Source of the DNA: COMBO-56-21 sp963705355 | Lineage (GTDB): Archaea > Thermoplasmatota > Thermoplasmata > UBA10834 | NCBI GenBank assembly: GCA_963705355.1 | Contig: OY970070.1 | Coordinates: forward strand, 1,302,001 to 1,366,000 | Length of the DNA: 64,000 nucleotides | Reading direction: 5' to 3' | In this document: positions 24,521 to 33,888 of the stretch, in pieces | How positions within the stretch are numbered: position 1 is the stretch's first letter | Layout of the letters: each line of letters opens with the position of its first letter | Program-made: the position numbers and the translations under genes | Notes under the pieces: generated by a model | Seen by the model: the letters and a program-made list of their open reading frames with translations, nothing else | Database searches by the model: none | Told to the model about the DNA's origin: nothing

Positions 24521-24664
24521 GTGATCGAGGTGCTCTGGATTGCACTTGAGACCCCCTTCACGGGCGTCCTCCCGGTCTCCGTTGTCTGGGCGGTGATACG
24601 AATGGGCATAATCGGCATTCAGTACTCGAAAACGGCCAAGGACTTCTACACCAAGCCAGAATGA
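24521..24664 (+). other. Possible small membrane-protein ORF or remnant
   Basis: The frame is open from 24479 to the stop at 24664 and encodes a hydrophobic, protein-like sequence (ALIIAVIEVLWIALETP, then VLPVSVVWAVIRMGIIGIQ and a polar tail KTAKDFYTKPE). There is no ATG at the front; the first usable start is GTG at 24521, giving 47 residues with roughly one and a half helices. It may be a 5'-truncated remnant or a small membrane protein using a rare start. Confidence 0.3.
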
Positions 24665-24725
24665 ACTTGCCTTTGCATACGATTGGGGCGAAAAGGTTAT
24701 TCAGACCTGCCCTCTTTCCGCAAGC

Positions 24726-25376
24726 ATGCACAAGGTCGTCACGGTTGACCTGGAGAGGGACATCCTCTCTGAAAACCAAAGGATCGCGGATGAGAACAAG
24801 AAGAACCTCGAAGATCATGGAATCACATCCTTCGATTTCCTGGGCGCGATCGGCTCTGGCAAGACTCTGATAATCGAGAGGCTCATCGAGATTCTCAAAG
24901 CCAAGGGCAAGCGAGCGGCTGCAATCGCAGGCGACGTCTCCGGCGATGATGACTACACGAGGTTCGTCGCGCACGGGATCCCCGCCGCGAACATCAACAC
25001 CGGCAAGGAGTGCCACCTTGACGCTCATCTGGTCGACCACGCGCTGGAGGATCTTCCGCTGGATGACATCGACTACATCTTCATAGAGAACGTCGGGAAC
25101 CTTGTTTGCCCCGTCGACTTCCCCGTCGGCTCGCACAAAAGGATCGTCGTCATAAGTGTCACCGAAGGTGACGACATGGTCAGGAAGCACCCGGCTATCT
25201 TTGCATTCTCGGATGTCATCATAATCAACAAGGTGGACCTCACGCAGGCGATGGAGGTCGACCCGAGGATTCTCGAGAGGGACGCTCGGAGGATAAACCC
25301 CGGCGCCAAGATCATCATGATGGACGCCCGACATGGCAAGGGCATGGACGAGCTGGCCAAGGCCCTCGGGCTCTAG
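24726..25376 (+). CDS. hypB: Hydrogenase nickel incorporation GTPase HypB
   Basis: 216 residues. SIMIBI-class GTPase that drives nickel insertion into [NiFe] hydrogenase together with HypA. P-loop GAIGSGKT, a Cys-His metal site in GKECHLDAHLVDHAL, the Walker B-like FIENVGNLVCPVDFP and the NKVDL guanine-specificity motif are all present. There is no N-terminal His-rich nickel store, as in most archaeal forms. It is the first gene of the hyp cluster, 11 bases before hypF. Its natural client is the MvhA-type hydrogenase encoded at 49.4-50.9 kb. Confidence 0.95.
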   Translation: MHKVVTVDLERDILSENQRIADENKKNLEDHGITSFDFLGAIGSGKTLIIERLIEILKAKGKRAAAIAGDVSGDDDYTRFVAHGIPAANINTGKECHLDAHLVDHALEDLPLDDIDYIFIENVGNLVCPVDFPVGSHKRIVVISVTEGDDMVRKHPAIFAFSDVIIINKVDLTQAMEVDPRILERDARRINPGAKIIMMDARHGKGMDELAKALGL

Positions 25377-25387
25377 AGGACCGGGAT

Positions 25388-27625
25388 ATGAAGATAACAG
25401 TCTACGGAATCGTCCAAGGCGTCGGGTTCAGGCCCACGGTGTACAGGGTCGCGAAAGCCATGGGTCTGAAGGGTTTTGTGCTCAACAACGGTTCAAACGT
25501 GGAGATACATGTAGATAGGGACGCCGATGAGTTTCTTGCGGAACTCAAGAAAGCCCTACCTGCGCTCGCGAGGATCAACAGGGCGGAGTTCGAGGACGTC
25601 GACGAGAAGCTAGAGGAGTTCTCGATCGCCCAGAGCCACGACGGCATAAGGGTCTCGCTCATCCCGACAGACACGGCCATATGCAAGAACTGCATCGATG
25701 ATTTCGGCCAGCCATCGAACAGGAGGCATCTGTTCCCGTTCACAAACTGCACCGAGTGCGGAGCAAGGTTCACCGTAATCGCGGACCTGCCGTTCGACCG
25801 TGCTCGGACTAGCATGGTCGACTTCCCGATGTGCCCCGATTGCGCAAGGGAATATGCTTCCCCAGACGATAGGCGGTTCCACGCGCAGACGATATCGTGT
25901 CCCAAGTGCGGTCCGAAGTACAATCTCTACGACAAGGGCAGGAGATCCACCCGAGGAGACGCCTTCAAGGAGTTCGCGAAGAAGATAGATGAAGGACATG
26001 TGGGCCTCCTCAAGGGCTGGGGCGGGATGCACATCATATGCACCTTCGAGAACGCATCAAGATTGAGAAAGGTCTACCGCAGGGGCGACAAACCCTATGC
26101 GGTCATGATGAGGGACATTGAGACTGCGAAGAAGTATGTGATGTTGAACGATCAGGAGCAGCGGCTCCTGACCTCACCTCAGAGACCGATCGTCCTCCTT
26201 CACAAGAGGGAGGATTTGATGCAGGTGCTTGAGAAAATCTCCCCGGGACTTGGGAACCTCGGCGTCATGCTCCCCTACTCGGGAGCCCACCTGCTCATGT
26301 TTCATCATCTGAAGGCTGATGGGGTGATCATGACCTCTGCGAACCCGCCGGGCGAGCCGATGGCCATCGAGAACGAGAAGGCGTTCGACCTTGGCCTCGA
26401 CTACTACCTGATGCACAACAGGAAGATCATCCACAGATGCGACGACTCGGTCGTGAAGGTCAATTCTGGCAGGACGAACTTTACGAGGAAGTCGAGAGGT
26501 TTCGTGCCCGTCCCGGTAGAGGCGAACCACAAGCATCCAGTGATAGGAGTGGGAGCCCAGTGGGATGTCACTGGCTCCGTCTCGAGGAACGGGGAGATAT
26601 TCTTGACGCAATATGTCGGAGAATCGCAGCAGTATCCGACATTGCAGTATCTGGATGAAGCGATTCACCACCTGTCGAGTCTTCTCGGCGTCAAATGGTT
26701 CGAGGCAATAGGGCTAGACAAGCATCCAAGATACTCGACGAGGATAGTTGCGCGGAGACTTGCGAAGGAATACGGCTGTCAGCTCATCGAGACGCAGCAC
26801 TATCACGCCCATGCGGCGGCGCTCAAGATAGACCGCAAGATCGAGGGCCCATTGGTCTGTCTCACGTGGGACGGAACAGGATACGGAGATGACGGGACCT
26901 CGTGGGGAGGAGAGACACTTCTGGCCGATTTTTCCAGCTACAAACGCCTGGCGACTCTGGAAGGGATTCCCCTGCTAGGCGGAGACAAGGCAGTCGTAGA
27001 TCCTAAGCGAGTGGTGACAGCAATCCAGATGAGGCTGGGGAAGAGGCCGACGCTTGTGGACGCACAGGAGTTCGAGCTATTCTTGAAGATGCTGGACAAG
27101 AGCGTCAAGGCGTCCAGCATGGGGAGGGTCCTTGACTCGGTCTCATGCATCCTTGGCATCTGCTGCAAGAGGACCTACGAGGGCGAGCCGGCGATCAAGC
27201 TCGAGAGATGGCTGGAGATGGGAAAACCAACGTTCAGTTTTGAATTGGAGTTTGGCAATAGGGACGGAATCGAATATGCGAAGACCCTCCCGATGTTCGA
27301 GCAACTCCTCGAGATGGAGATCACATCCGACAGAACGAGGGCAGACGCAGCAGCTTCCTTCGTGAGGACGCTGGTTTCAGGAATCGCTGAGAGAGCATGC
27401 GACTTCGCGGAATCGAATGGGTTGAAGCAGGTCGGCCTCACAGGCGGAGTATCCTACAGCGGCCCCATCACCTCATGGGTGAAGGAGACCGTGGAGAGAC
27501 GTCGCCTTGCATTCATAGGTCACGAGCGGATTTCGAACGGCGACGGAGGGATTTCCACAGGCCAGAACGCTATAGCTGGCTCGTTGGTTGGATTACATGC
27601 AGTAGACGATTTCAAGGCCGTATAG
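25388..27625 (+). CDS. hypF: Carbamoyltransferase HypF
   Basis: 745 residues, full length. It converts carbamoyl phosphate into the thiocarbamate on HypE that becomes the CN ligand of the Fe in the hydrogenase active site. Domains in order: acylphosphatase (GIVQGVGFRPTVYRVA, residues 5-20), a double zinc finger (CKNCIDDF...CTECG and CPDCAREY...CPKCG, about 98-180), a YrdC-like domain (about 195-370), and a Kae1/TobZ-like carbamoyltransferase C-terminal half with HYHAHAAAL. No truncation is seen. The gene ends 97 bases before the broken TnpB element, which separates it from hypC. Confidence 0.95.
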   Translation: MKITVYGIVQGVGFRPTVYRVAKAMGLKGFVLNNGSNVEIHVDRDADEFLAELKKALPALARINRAEFEDVDEKLEEFSIAQSHDGIRVSLIPTDTAICKNCIDDFGQPSNRRHLFPFTNCTECGARFTVIADLPFDRARTSMVDFPMCPDCAREYASPDDRRFHAQTISCPKCGPKYNLYDKGRRSTRGDAFKEFAKKIDEGHVGLLKGWGGMHIICTFENASRLRKVYRRGDKPYAVMMRDIETAKKYVMLNDQEQRLLTSPQRPIVLLHKREDLMQVLEKISPGLGNLGVMLPYSGAHLLMFHHLKADGVIMTSANPPGEPMAIENEKAFDLGLDYYLMHNRKIIHRCDDSVVKVNSGRTNFTRKSRGFVPVPVEANHKHPVIGVGAQWDVTGSVSRNGEIFLTQYVGESQQYPTLQYLDEAIHHLSSLLGVKWFEAIGLDKHPRYSTRIVARRLAKEYGCQLIETQHYHAHAAALKIDRKIEGPLVCLTWDGTGYGDDGTSWGGETLLADFSSYKRLATLEGIPLLGGDKAVVDPKRVVTAIQMRLGKRPTLVDAQEFELFLKMLDKSVKASSMGRVLDSVSCILGICCKRTYEGEPAIKLERWLEMGKPTFSFELEFGNRDGIEYAKTLPMFEQLLEMEITSDRTRADAAASFVRTLVSGIAERACDFAESNGLKQVGLTGGVSYSGPITSWVKETVERRRLAFIGHERISNGDGGISTGQNAIAGSLVGLHAVDDFKAV

Positions 27626-28935
27626 GGTCATGAATGGGTGTGAGACTAGCAGATTGGGCTCGGGAGACAGGGACGGGCTACAAGACGGCCTATCGGTGCT
27701 TCCGCTCTGGAGGCCACAGCTCATGAGGGTTGGTCGAGGGTACCGCTTCGAGTTGAAACCGGACAATGTCCAGCGGACTCTCTTCGCCAAGAGCGCGGGT
27801 GTCGCACGGTTCGCGTGGAACTGGGCGCTCGACGAGCGCCAGCGGCTCTACTGTGATAAGCAGGGGGACGAGCGGTTCACGAATGCCATCGAGCAGCACC
27901 GCCGTCTCAATGTCCTCAAGAAGACGGACTTCCCCTGGATGTAACGAGGTATCCAAGTGCATCCCGCAGGAGGCCCTCCGAAACCTCGACAACGCCTACG
28001 CACTCTACCGGAAGGCGCGGAAGGCAGGCCGGATGGCGCGCCTCCCGAAGTTCAAGAAGAAAGGAAAGGCGCGTGACGCCTTCGCCTTCACAATCAGCCC
28101 CATCCGTGCCGAGGGCACTCATGTCATTCTTCCACGCATCGGGCGCGTGCGTGTCAAGGAACGCGCGCTCATCGATGGACGCATCCTACGCGCGACCGTC
28201 ACCCGGGCGGCCGACCGGTGGTTCGTCTCATTCACTGTCGAACAGGATGTTAGGGATCCCCTACCGCCAACGGGCCCTGCGGTGGGCGTTGACCTCGGCG
28301 TGTCCCAAATGGCGACACTCTCCGATGGACGCATCTTCGAGAACCCCAGGCCCTTACACTCTCGCCTGCGCAAGATTCGCAGGCTCACGAAGGAACTGCA
28401 TAGGAGGCACAAAGGAAGCAACAATAGGATGAAGACAGCAGACAAGCTGGCGAAGGCGTACTGGCACATCGGGAACATCCGCAAAGATGCCGTGCACAAG
28501 GCGACGACGCAGATCGCCAAAAACCACGGCGAGATCGTCCTCGAAGACCTTGACGTGCGGGGCATGGTGCAGACCCGTCATCTAGCACGCGCCATCTCGG
28601 ACGTCGGCATGGGGGAGTTCCGCCGGCAGCTCGAGTACAAGTTCAGGTGGTACGGGAGCCGTCTGGTGGTGGCTCCCAGGTTCTACCCATCCACGAAACG
28701 GTGCTCCTCTTGCGGTCACGTCAGGGACGAGATGCCTTTGTCGGAGAGGACTTATGAGTACGAAAGCTGCGGGCTGGTCCTCGACAGGGACCTGAACGCG
28801 GCGCTCAATCTGGTCGCCGTGAGTTCCACGGAGACCCTAAACGCCTGTGGAGACCTGGCCTCCACGGCGCCCGCGAGGGCGCCGCGAGCTGGGTTGATGA
28901 AGTAGGAAGTGAACGCCGATATCCCGCTTGGGATA
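27626..28935 (+). mobile_element. Solo-TnpB IS605/IS1341-type insertion in the hyp cluster
   Basis: A single transposase-accessory gene without TnpA, between hypF and hypC. Candidate ends: on the left a weak stem GGCCT/AGGCC (27687-27691 with 27711-27715); on the right a perfect 6-base hairpin TATCCC-GCTT-GGGATA (28920-28935), 15 bases after the tnpB stop, as expected for a subterminal hairpin. Exact boundaries cannot be fixed without an empty site. The 3' end of tnpB plus the hairpin is where a guide (omega) RNA would be encoded. Confidence 0.6.
27723..28905 (+). pseudogene. tnpB: IS200/IS605-family TnpB (RuvC-like RNA-guided nuclease), frameshifted
   Basis: The N-terminal frame begins at ATG 27723 (MRVGRGYRFELKPDNVQ) and stops at 27944, after DFPWM. 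The remainder continues in another frame as EVSKCIPQEALRNL to 28905. The junction ATG TAA CGAG differs from the expected ATG TAC GAG by one inserted A, so a single-base insertion broke a gene of about 393 codons. The RuvC triad is retained: D in VGVDLGVSQ, E in IVLEDLD and D in LDRDLNAALN. The zinc ribbon has CSSCG but YESCG where CxxCG is normal: the third cysteine is Tyr. No TnpA is present. The element sits between hypF and hypC. Confidence 0.85.
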
Positions 28936-28963
28936 GGTGGGTAAGTTTCACGGAACGGTAAGG

Positions 28964-28970
28964 CTTTATA
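28964..28970 (+). promoter_or_regulatory. TATA box upstream of hypC
   Basis: CTTTATA lies about 27-33 bases before the hypC ATG, so the transcript would be leaderless or nearly so. It gives hypC-hypA-hypD their own promoter after the TnpB insertion. Confidence 0.5.
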
Positions 28971-28996
28971 ACAGTGCCATACATACTCGCAGACCG

Positions 28997-29224
28997 ATGT
29001 GCCTAGCCGTTCCAGCCGAGGTGAAATCGACAGACGGCCACATGGCGACCGTCGACTATGGAGGGGTCAAGAGGACTGCCAACATATCGCTCGTGGACGC
29101 CAAGGTGGGTGATTATGTCATCGTCCACGCAGGATATGCGATACAGGTCATGAACAAGGAAGAGGCGGAGAAGACCCTCGAGATTTTCCAGGAAATGCTC
29201 GACCTGGAGAACGCCGGAGCGTAG
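28997..29224 (+). CDS. hypC: Hydrogenase assembly chaperone HypC
   Basis: 75 residues. HypC binds the Fe(CN)2CO precursor with HypD and hands it to the large subunit. The start is fixed by the invariant N terminus MCLAVPAEV, whose Cys2 binds the iron; the open frame upstream (to 28937) lacks this and would follow a TATA box closely. GDYVIVHAGYAIQ is the second family signature. It is followed by hypA after three bases. The acidic C-terminal helix is normal. Confidence 0.95.
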   Translation: MCLAVPAEVKSTDGHMATVDYGGVKRTANISLVDAKVGDYVIVHAGYAIQVMNKEEAEKTLEIFQEMLDLENAGA

Positions 29225-29227
29225 AGG

Positions 29228-29602
29228 ATGCACGAGTTCTCAGTCATGAGCCAGATCGTGGAGAGCATTCTTTCGGAAGCGAACAAGAGGAAGGCCACCA
29301 AGATCGAGCAAGTGGACCTGCAGATCGGGGAGTACACGATGCTCGGCGAGGAACAGCTGAAGTTCGCGTACGAAGTGTTGTCGAAGGACACCATCCTCAA
29401 AGGCTCGAAGCTCAAGATAGGCCACATCAAAGGGAAGATCGAGTGCACATGTGGATACCGAGGCCGGATCGAACCTTCGCCGGATTCTCCCCACAGGATC
29501 GTTCCGATCCTGGAGTGCCCCAAGTGCAAAGGAGCTGCGAAGATCGTAGAGGGCAGAGAGTGCGTGATAAGAAACATCAGGATGGTGGTGCCGGACGTAT
29601 AA
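29228..29602 (+). CDS. hypA: Hydrogenase nickel insertion protein HypA
   Basis: 124 residues. The N-terminal MHEFSVMSQIVES supplies the Ni-binding His2-Glu3. The zinc site is formed by CTCG (about residue 75) and CPKC (about residue 98). It cooperates with HypB to load nickel. The gap between the cysteine pairs is a little longer than in bacterial HypA, as commonly seen in archaea. It lies between hypC and hypD in one operon, 16 bases before the hypD start. Confidence 0.95.
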   Translation: MHEFSVMSQIVESILSEANKRKATKIEQVDLQIGEYTMLGEEQLKFAYEVLSKDTILKGSKLKIGHIKGKIECTCGYRGRIEPSPDSPHRIVPILECPKCKGAAKIVEGRECVIRNIRMVVPDV

Positions 29603-29618
29603 GCTGAGGGACAAGGAG

Positions 29619-30671
29619 ATGTCCCGCAAGATCATCAAGAAGCTCGAGGGGATGAGCCTCAAGCTGACGCTCATGCACGTCTGCGGCACGCACCAGGACA
29701 CGCTCGTTAGGTTCGGCCTCGACAGCGAGTTCAAGCGCATCGGGATCGATGTGCGCCAGGGACCCGGATGCCCAGTTTGTGTGACGCCCCCCGGAGAGAT
29801 CGAGGAGATCCTCGCGTTGGCCAGAGCGGGGTTGACCGTCGCTGTGTTTGGCGACGTGATGAAAGTCCCCGGAGCGAAGGGCTCTCTCAACGACGCTAAG
29901 GCAGAAGGAGCCGATGTGAGGGTGGTTTACGGCGTTGACGACGCCGTCGCCCTGGCGAAGAGGATCCAAAAAGAGGTGGTTTTCATGGGAATCGGGTTCG
30001 AGACCACGGCCCCGACAACAGCCTCGGCGCTTCTGTCAGACCCGCCGGTCAACTTCTCTGTCCTGAGCTGTCACAGAACGGTTCCTCCTGCCCTCGAGGC
30101 GATTGCGGACATGGGCGAGATCAAGCTGAACGGCATGATCCAGCCAGGCCATGTCAGCACGATAATCGGAACCAAACCGTATGAGTTCATGTCGAAGAAG
30201 TACAGGATTCCGCAAGTGATCGCGGGTTTCGAGCCTCTTGATCTCCTCATGGGCGTCTACATGCTGGCAGTGCAGGTGAAGGAGGGCCGAGCCGAGGTCG
30301 AGAATGAGTACACTCGAGTAGTGCACGCGGACGGCAACCCGATGGCGATCAAGGCGATGAGGGACGCATTCGAGCCGGTTGACGTTCCCTGGAGAGGATT
30401 TCCCGTCATCAAGAGAAGCGGCCTCGCCATCAGGCAGAAGCTCGAGCGATGCGACGCGAGGAAGAGGTTCGAGGAACTCCTGAGACCGATACACGAGAAG
30501 GAGTACGGCGAGGCCAAGGGATGCAGGTGCGGCGAGATGCTGCGGGGAATCCTTACGAGCGAGGAGTGCCCACTGTTCGCCAAGAAGTGCACGCCTGGCT
30601 CGCCAATAGGGCCATGCATGGTCTCCAGAGAGGGCAGCTGCTACATCTCGTACAGATACCTCAGGAGGTAA
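29619..30671 (+). CDS. hypD: Hydrogenase Fe-ligand assembly protein HypD
   Basis: 350 residues, full length. It carries a [4Fe-4S] cluster and, with HypC, scaffolds the Fe(CN)2CO group. Conserved motifs: CGTHQDTL with the redox-active Cys, GPGCPVCVTPPGEI, GIGFETTAPTTA, and a C-terminal cysteine block beginning GCRCGEMLRG and running to SREGSC. ATG at 29619. No mutation is seen in the key cysteines. It follows hypA in the same operon and precedes a possible 52-residue ORF. Confidence 0.95.
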   Translation: MSRKIIKKLEGMSLKLTLMHVCGTHQDTLVRFGLDSEFKRIGIDVRQGPGCPVCVTPPGEIEEILALARAGLTVAVFGDVMKVPGAKGSLNDAKAEGADVRVVYGVDDAVALAKRIQKEVVFMGIGFETTAPTTASALLSDPPVNFSVLSCHRTVPPALEAIADMGEIKLNGMIQPGHVSTIIGTKPYEFMSKKYRIPQVIAGFEPLDLLMGVYMLAVQVKEGRAEVENEYTRVVHADGNPMAIKAMRDAFEPVDVPWRGFPVIKRSGLAIRQKLERCDARKRFEELLRPIHEKEYGEAKGCRCGEMLRGILTSEECPLFAKKCTPGSPIGPCMVSREGSCYISYRYLRR

Positions 30672-30689
30672 CGGTTGTCCGGAGAGCTA

Positions 30690-30848
30690 ATGCCGACGCG
30701 ATTCGATGAGCTATGGCATGAGCAAACGAGTGGGGGCGAAGCGTTCATTATGGGACGAGAACTATTGTTTGTTGAAGACAGCGCAGTGGAAAGAATATCC
30801 GATTCGGCTTTACGATTGAAAGAAGTGGGCGCAATAGTCAGACAATGA
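30690..30848 (+). CDS. Possible 52-residue protein downstream of hypD
   Basis: A short frame with ATG at 30690 preceded by GGAGAG, 18 bases after the hypD stop. The product is amphipathic and protein-like: MPTRFDELWHEQTSGG, then AFIMGRELLFVED and SALRLKEVGAIVRQ. No family is recognised. The local GC is lower than in hypD. The ribosome-binding site and spacing support translation; composition alone does not prove it. It may be an accessory of the hyp operon or a fragment. Confidence 0.4.
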   Translation: MPTRFDELWHEQTSGGEAFIMGRELLFVEDSAVERISDSALRLKEVGAIVRQ

Positions 30849-31207
30849 TGTACAATCAAGTCTGAAGCAGGAATCAGATGGGAAATGAGGTAATTCTGAT
30901 TCGTTTAAAGGGGTCCGAAAATCAACGGCTTCGAAAAACCCCGATTAATCGAATTTCGAATTTCGTGCGCATTTACTGCAAGATAATCTACATGCTCCCA
31001 TTGAACCTCTAATGCCAATCGCCAACTATACCACGCTTTTCGAAAGATGTGCAACGAAATGTATATAAATGACCGCTTTATTATCCACAATTGTCAGACC
31101 ACTCAATGGACCGAGTGGATATGCCAGATAGCCGAGAATCTGCATCCTTTCGCGGGGTCACTCGGGCCGGTCGAGATAAGTCGAGCCTACGAGGAGGGGG
31201 TGGACCG
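30849..31207 (+). promoter_or_regulatory. AT-rich promoter region of the hdr/mvh supercluster
   Basis: AT-rich, no convincing gene. A strong TATA box GTATATAAAT (31061-31070), with purine-rich CGAAA before it as a BRE, predicts transcription from about 31090-31095. The HdrA frame is open from a TTG at 31091, but the ATG at 31208 has a GGAGG site (31193-31197) at good distance. This gives a leader of about 115 bases, long for an archaeon and a possible place for regulation. Confidence 0.6.
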
Positions 31208-33298
31208 ATGACCGCACCCGCACCGCAAGAAAACGACACTGGAACGAGCGCTCCCAGGAAGGAGGCCGGCAGCACCACCGGGCCGAAGATCGGTGTTTTC
31301 GTCTGCCACTGTGGCAGCAACATTGCTGGAGTGGTGGACTGCGGCAAGGTCCGGGAAGCCGCGGAAAAGCTTCCGGGAGTGGTGGTGGCGAAGGAGAACA
31401 AGTACACCTGCTCCGACCTCGGCCAGGAAGAGATCATCAAGGCAATCAAGGAGAACGGGCTTGAGCGTGTGGTAGTCGCATCATGCTCTCCCAGGCTCCA
31501 TGAACCGACCTTCAGAAAGTGCATCCAGCATGCGGGCTTGAACCCGTACCTTCTCCAGATGGTGAACATCCGCGAGCAATGCTCGTGGGTGCACTCGCAC
31601 GAGAAGGCGAAGGCGACGGAGAAGGCGTGCGACCTCGTTCGAATGGGCGTTTCGAAAGCGGCCGAGCTAGAGCCGCTGGAAGCGAGAGAAGTCCCCGTGG
31701 AGCCTTCATCACTAGTAATCGGCGGCGGCGTCGCAGGGATACAGGCCGCCCTCGACCTTGGGAACATGGGATTCAAGGTCTACCTGGTGGAGACTCAGCC
31801 GAGCATCGGAGGAAAGATGGCCCAGCTGGACAAGACATTCCCCACGGGCGACTGCGCCATATGCATCCTGGCTCCTAAGATGGTCGAGCTCTCCCGGCAT
31901 CCGAACATCACACTGCTCTCATACTCTGATGTCGAAGAGGTCAAGGGATACATCGGTAGCTACGAGGTCAAGGTGAGACGGAAGGCGAGATTCGTCCACG
32001 AGGACAAGTGCGTGGGATGCGGGCTGTGTGCCGATGCTTGTCCCGTCAAGGTGGACAACGAGTTCGACCTCGGCTTCGGCCAGAGGAAAGCGATCTACAT
32101 CCCGTTCCCGCAGGCAGTCCCGCTGAAGTACACTCTGGACAAGGAACACTGTCTGCACTTCAAGTCCGGCAAGTGTCTGCTGTGCGTCAAGGCCTGCACG
32201 AACAACGCGATCGACCACACGATGCAGGACGAGATTCTGACCCTTAAGGTCGGGACGATCATCGTTGCGACTGGCTACGAGACATATGTTCCGATGAAGA
32301 AGGGCGTCTACAAGTACTGGGAATATGAAGACGTCATTACCGGTCTCGAGCTCGAGCGGCTGCTCAACGCCTCAGGCCCGACGGGCGGCCATCTCATCCG
32401 GCCCTCGGACGGCCAGACGCCGAAGAGGGTGGCGTTCATACAATGTGTCGGCTCGAGGAACAAGAAGCTCGGGAACAACTACTGCTCAAGGGTCTGCTGC
32501 ATGTACGCGATCAAGAACGCGCAGATCATCATGGAGCACGAGTCGGACACTGAGATCGCAGTGTACTACAATGACATCAGGGCCTTCGGCAAAGGATTCG
32601 AGGAGCTCTATCACAGAATCAGGGAGGACTACGCGGTCGAGTTCATCCGCGGAAGACCTGCGAAGCTCAGCTTGGACCCGAAGACAAAGGCAATCAAGAT
32701 CAGAGCCGAAGAGACGCTTCTCAACAAGATCACCGAGAGGGAGTTCGACCTGGTCGTCCTTTCGACGGGCCTGGTCCCGTCCGAAGGCAGCAAGAAGATC
32801 GGCAAGATCCTTGGACTCACTACGAGCCCTGATGGGTTCTTCATGGAGGCGCACCCGAAGCTAAGGCCCGTCGACACGGCCATGGACGGCATTTTCCTTG
32901 CAGGCTGCGCTCAGAGCCCGAAGGACATCCCGGACAGCGTGGCGCAGGGAAAAGCAGCGGCTTCTTCAGCAGCAGCCCCCATGTTCGCGAAGAAGGTCCT
33001 GATAGAACCGCTGACCGCTTTCGTCAACGAGGACCTCTGCGCCGGCTGCGGCCTCTGCATAGACCTGTGCCCATACGGTGCTCCGGAGCTCGTGCAGAGC
33101 GAGAAGGGAGGGATGAAGGCTCACATAATCGAGGCGCTGTGCCATGGTTGCGGTACTTGCGCTGCGTCATGCCCCCAGAAGGCTGTCGCACCGAGGCAGT
33201 TCACTGACGATCAAATCTACTCGGAGATGCAGGCCGCTCTGATGGAGCCCGAAAAGAAGCAGGTGGCCAAGAAGAAGGCCGAGGCGGAGGCGTCGTGA
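31208..33298 (+). CDS. hdrA: HdrA, flavin-containing subunit of heterodisulfide reductase
   Basis: About 696 residues; the electron-bifurcating FAD subunit. Order: an N-terminal domain with GVFVCHCGSNIAG (from about 28), FAD Rossmann turn VIGGGVAG (about 170), HdrA signature TFPTGDCAICI, an inserted double-cluster ferredoxin (CVGCGLCADACP, then CLHFKSGKCLLCVKAC), and a C-terminal double [4Fe-4S] ferredoxin (CAGCGLCIDLCP, CHGCGTCAASCP). This is the only complete, canonical HdrA in the window. Its stop overlaps the next ATG (TGATG). It begins the long operon that runs to the hydrogenase. The tail is Lys-rich. Confidence 0.9.
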   Translation: MTAPAPQENDTGTSAPRKEAGSTTGPKIGVFVCHCGSNIAGVVDCGKVREAAEKLPGVVVAKENKYTCSDLGQEEIIKAIKENGLERVVVASCSPRLHEPTFRKCIQHAGLNPYLLQMVNIREQCSWVHSHEKAKATEKACDLVRMGVSKAAELEPLEAREVPVEPSSLVIGGGVAGIQAALDLGNMGFKVYLVETQPSIGGKMAQLDKTFPTGDCAICILAPKMVELSRHPNITLLSYSDVEEVKGYIGSYEVKVRRKARFVHEDKCVGCGLCADACPVKVDNEFDLGFGQRKAIYIPFPQAVPLKYTLDKEHCLHFKSGKCLLCVKACTNNAIDHTMQDEILTLKVGTIIVATGYETYVPMKKGVYKYWEYEDVITGLELERLLNASGPTGGHLIRPSDGQTPKRVAFIQCVGSRNKKLGNNYCSRVCCMYAIKNAQIIMEHESDTEIAVYYNDIRAFGKGFEELYHRIREDYAVEFIRGRPAKLSLDPKTKAIKIRAEETLLNKITEREFDLVVLSTGLVPSEGSKKIGKILGLTTSPDGFFMEAHPKLRPVDTAMDGIFLAGCAQSPKDIPDSVAQGKAAASSAAAPMFAKKVLIEPLTAFVNEDLCAGCGLCIDLCPYGAPELVQSEKGGMKAHIIEALCHGCGTCAASCPQKAVAPRQFTDDQIYSEMQAALMEPEKKQVAKKKAEAEAS

Positions 33299-33888
33299 TG
33301 AAAGACCCGGAGAAGGAAGTCGAGAAGGTCTTCATCGGAGGCCTCCACGAAGAGCTGGTCGAAGACAAGGTGATAGACGAGGCGCAGCTCGAGCCCGGCT
33401 TCCCGGACGAGATCAAGAAGTACGGCGGGAAGGACGTGATGACCTGCCTGCAGTGTGGGAACTGCACGGGCGTCTGTCCGATCAGTCTCAAGATCGACTA
33501 CAAGACCAGGAACATCATCAAGTGTTGCCAGTTCGGCCTGAAGAAGTACACGCTGGGCACGAGATGGGTCTGCGCGACCTGCTACAGATGCTACGAGCAC
33601 TGCCCGGCCGACCTGAACCCGGCAGAGGTCATGATCGCCCTCAGGCACATCGCCGTGAGAGAAGGCATCATACCGCCGTTCATCAAGACAGCTGCGACCA
33701 ACCTGGTGAAGTACGGCCAGAGCGTGAAGCCCGATGAAGAGATCGACAAGATCAGGATGGAGCTAGGGCTAGGGCTGATCCACTCTCAAGACCCTGAATA
33801 CCACACAGTCATCAGGGAGATCCAGGTGCTTGTCCACGCGGCCAAGTACGACAAGCTGATCGGCATCCAGGAGGACGTGAAGGTATGA
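33298..33888 (+). CDS. hdrC: HdrC, iron-sulfur subunit of heterodisulfide reductase
   Basis: 196 residues with two [4Fe-4S] motifs, CLQCGNCTGVCP and CATCYRCYEHCP, which pass electrons from HdrA to HdrB. ATG at 33298 overlaps the hdrA stop. The stop in turn overlaps the hdrB start, so HdrA, HdrC and HdrB should be made stoichiometrically. The order A-C-B is typical of archaeal cytoplasmic Hdr. Nothing is missing compared with the family. Confidence 0.9.
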   Translation: MKDPEKEVEKVFIGGLHEELVEDKVIDEAQLEPGFPDEIKKYGGKDVMTCLQCGNCTGVCPISLKIDYKTRNIIKCCQFGLKKYTLGTRWVCATCYRCYEHCPADLNPAEVMIALRHIAVREGIIPPFIKTAATNLVKYGQSVKPDEEIDKIRMELGLGLIHSQDPEYHTVIREIQVLVHAAKYDKLIGIQEDVKV

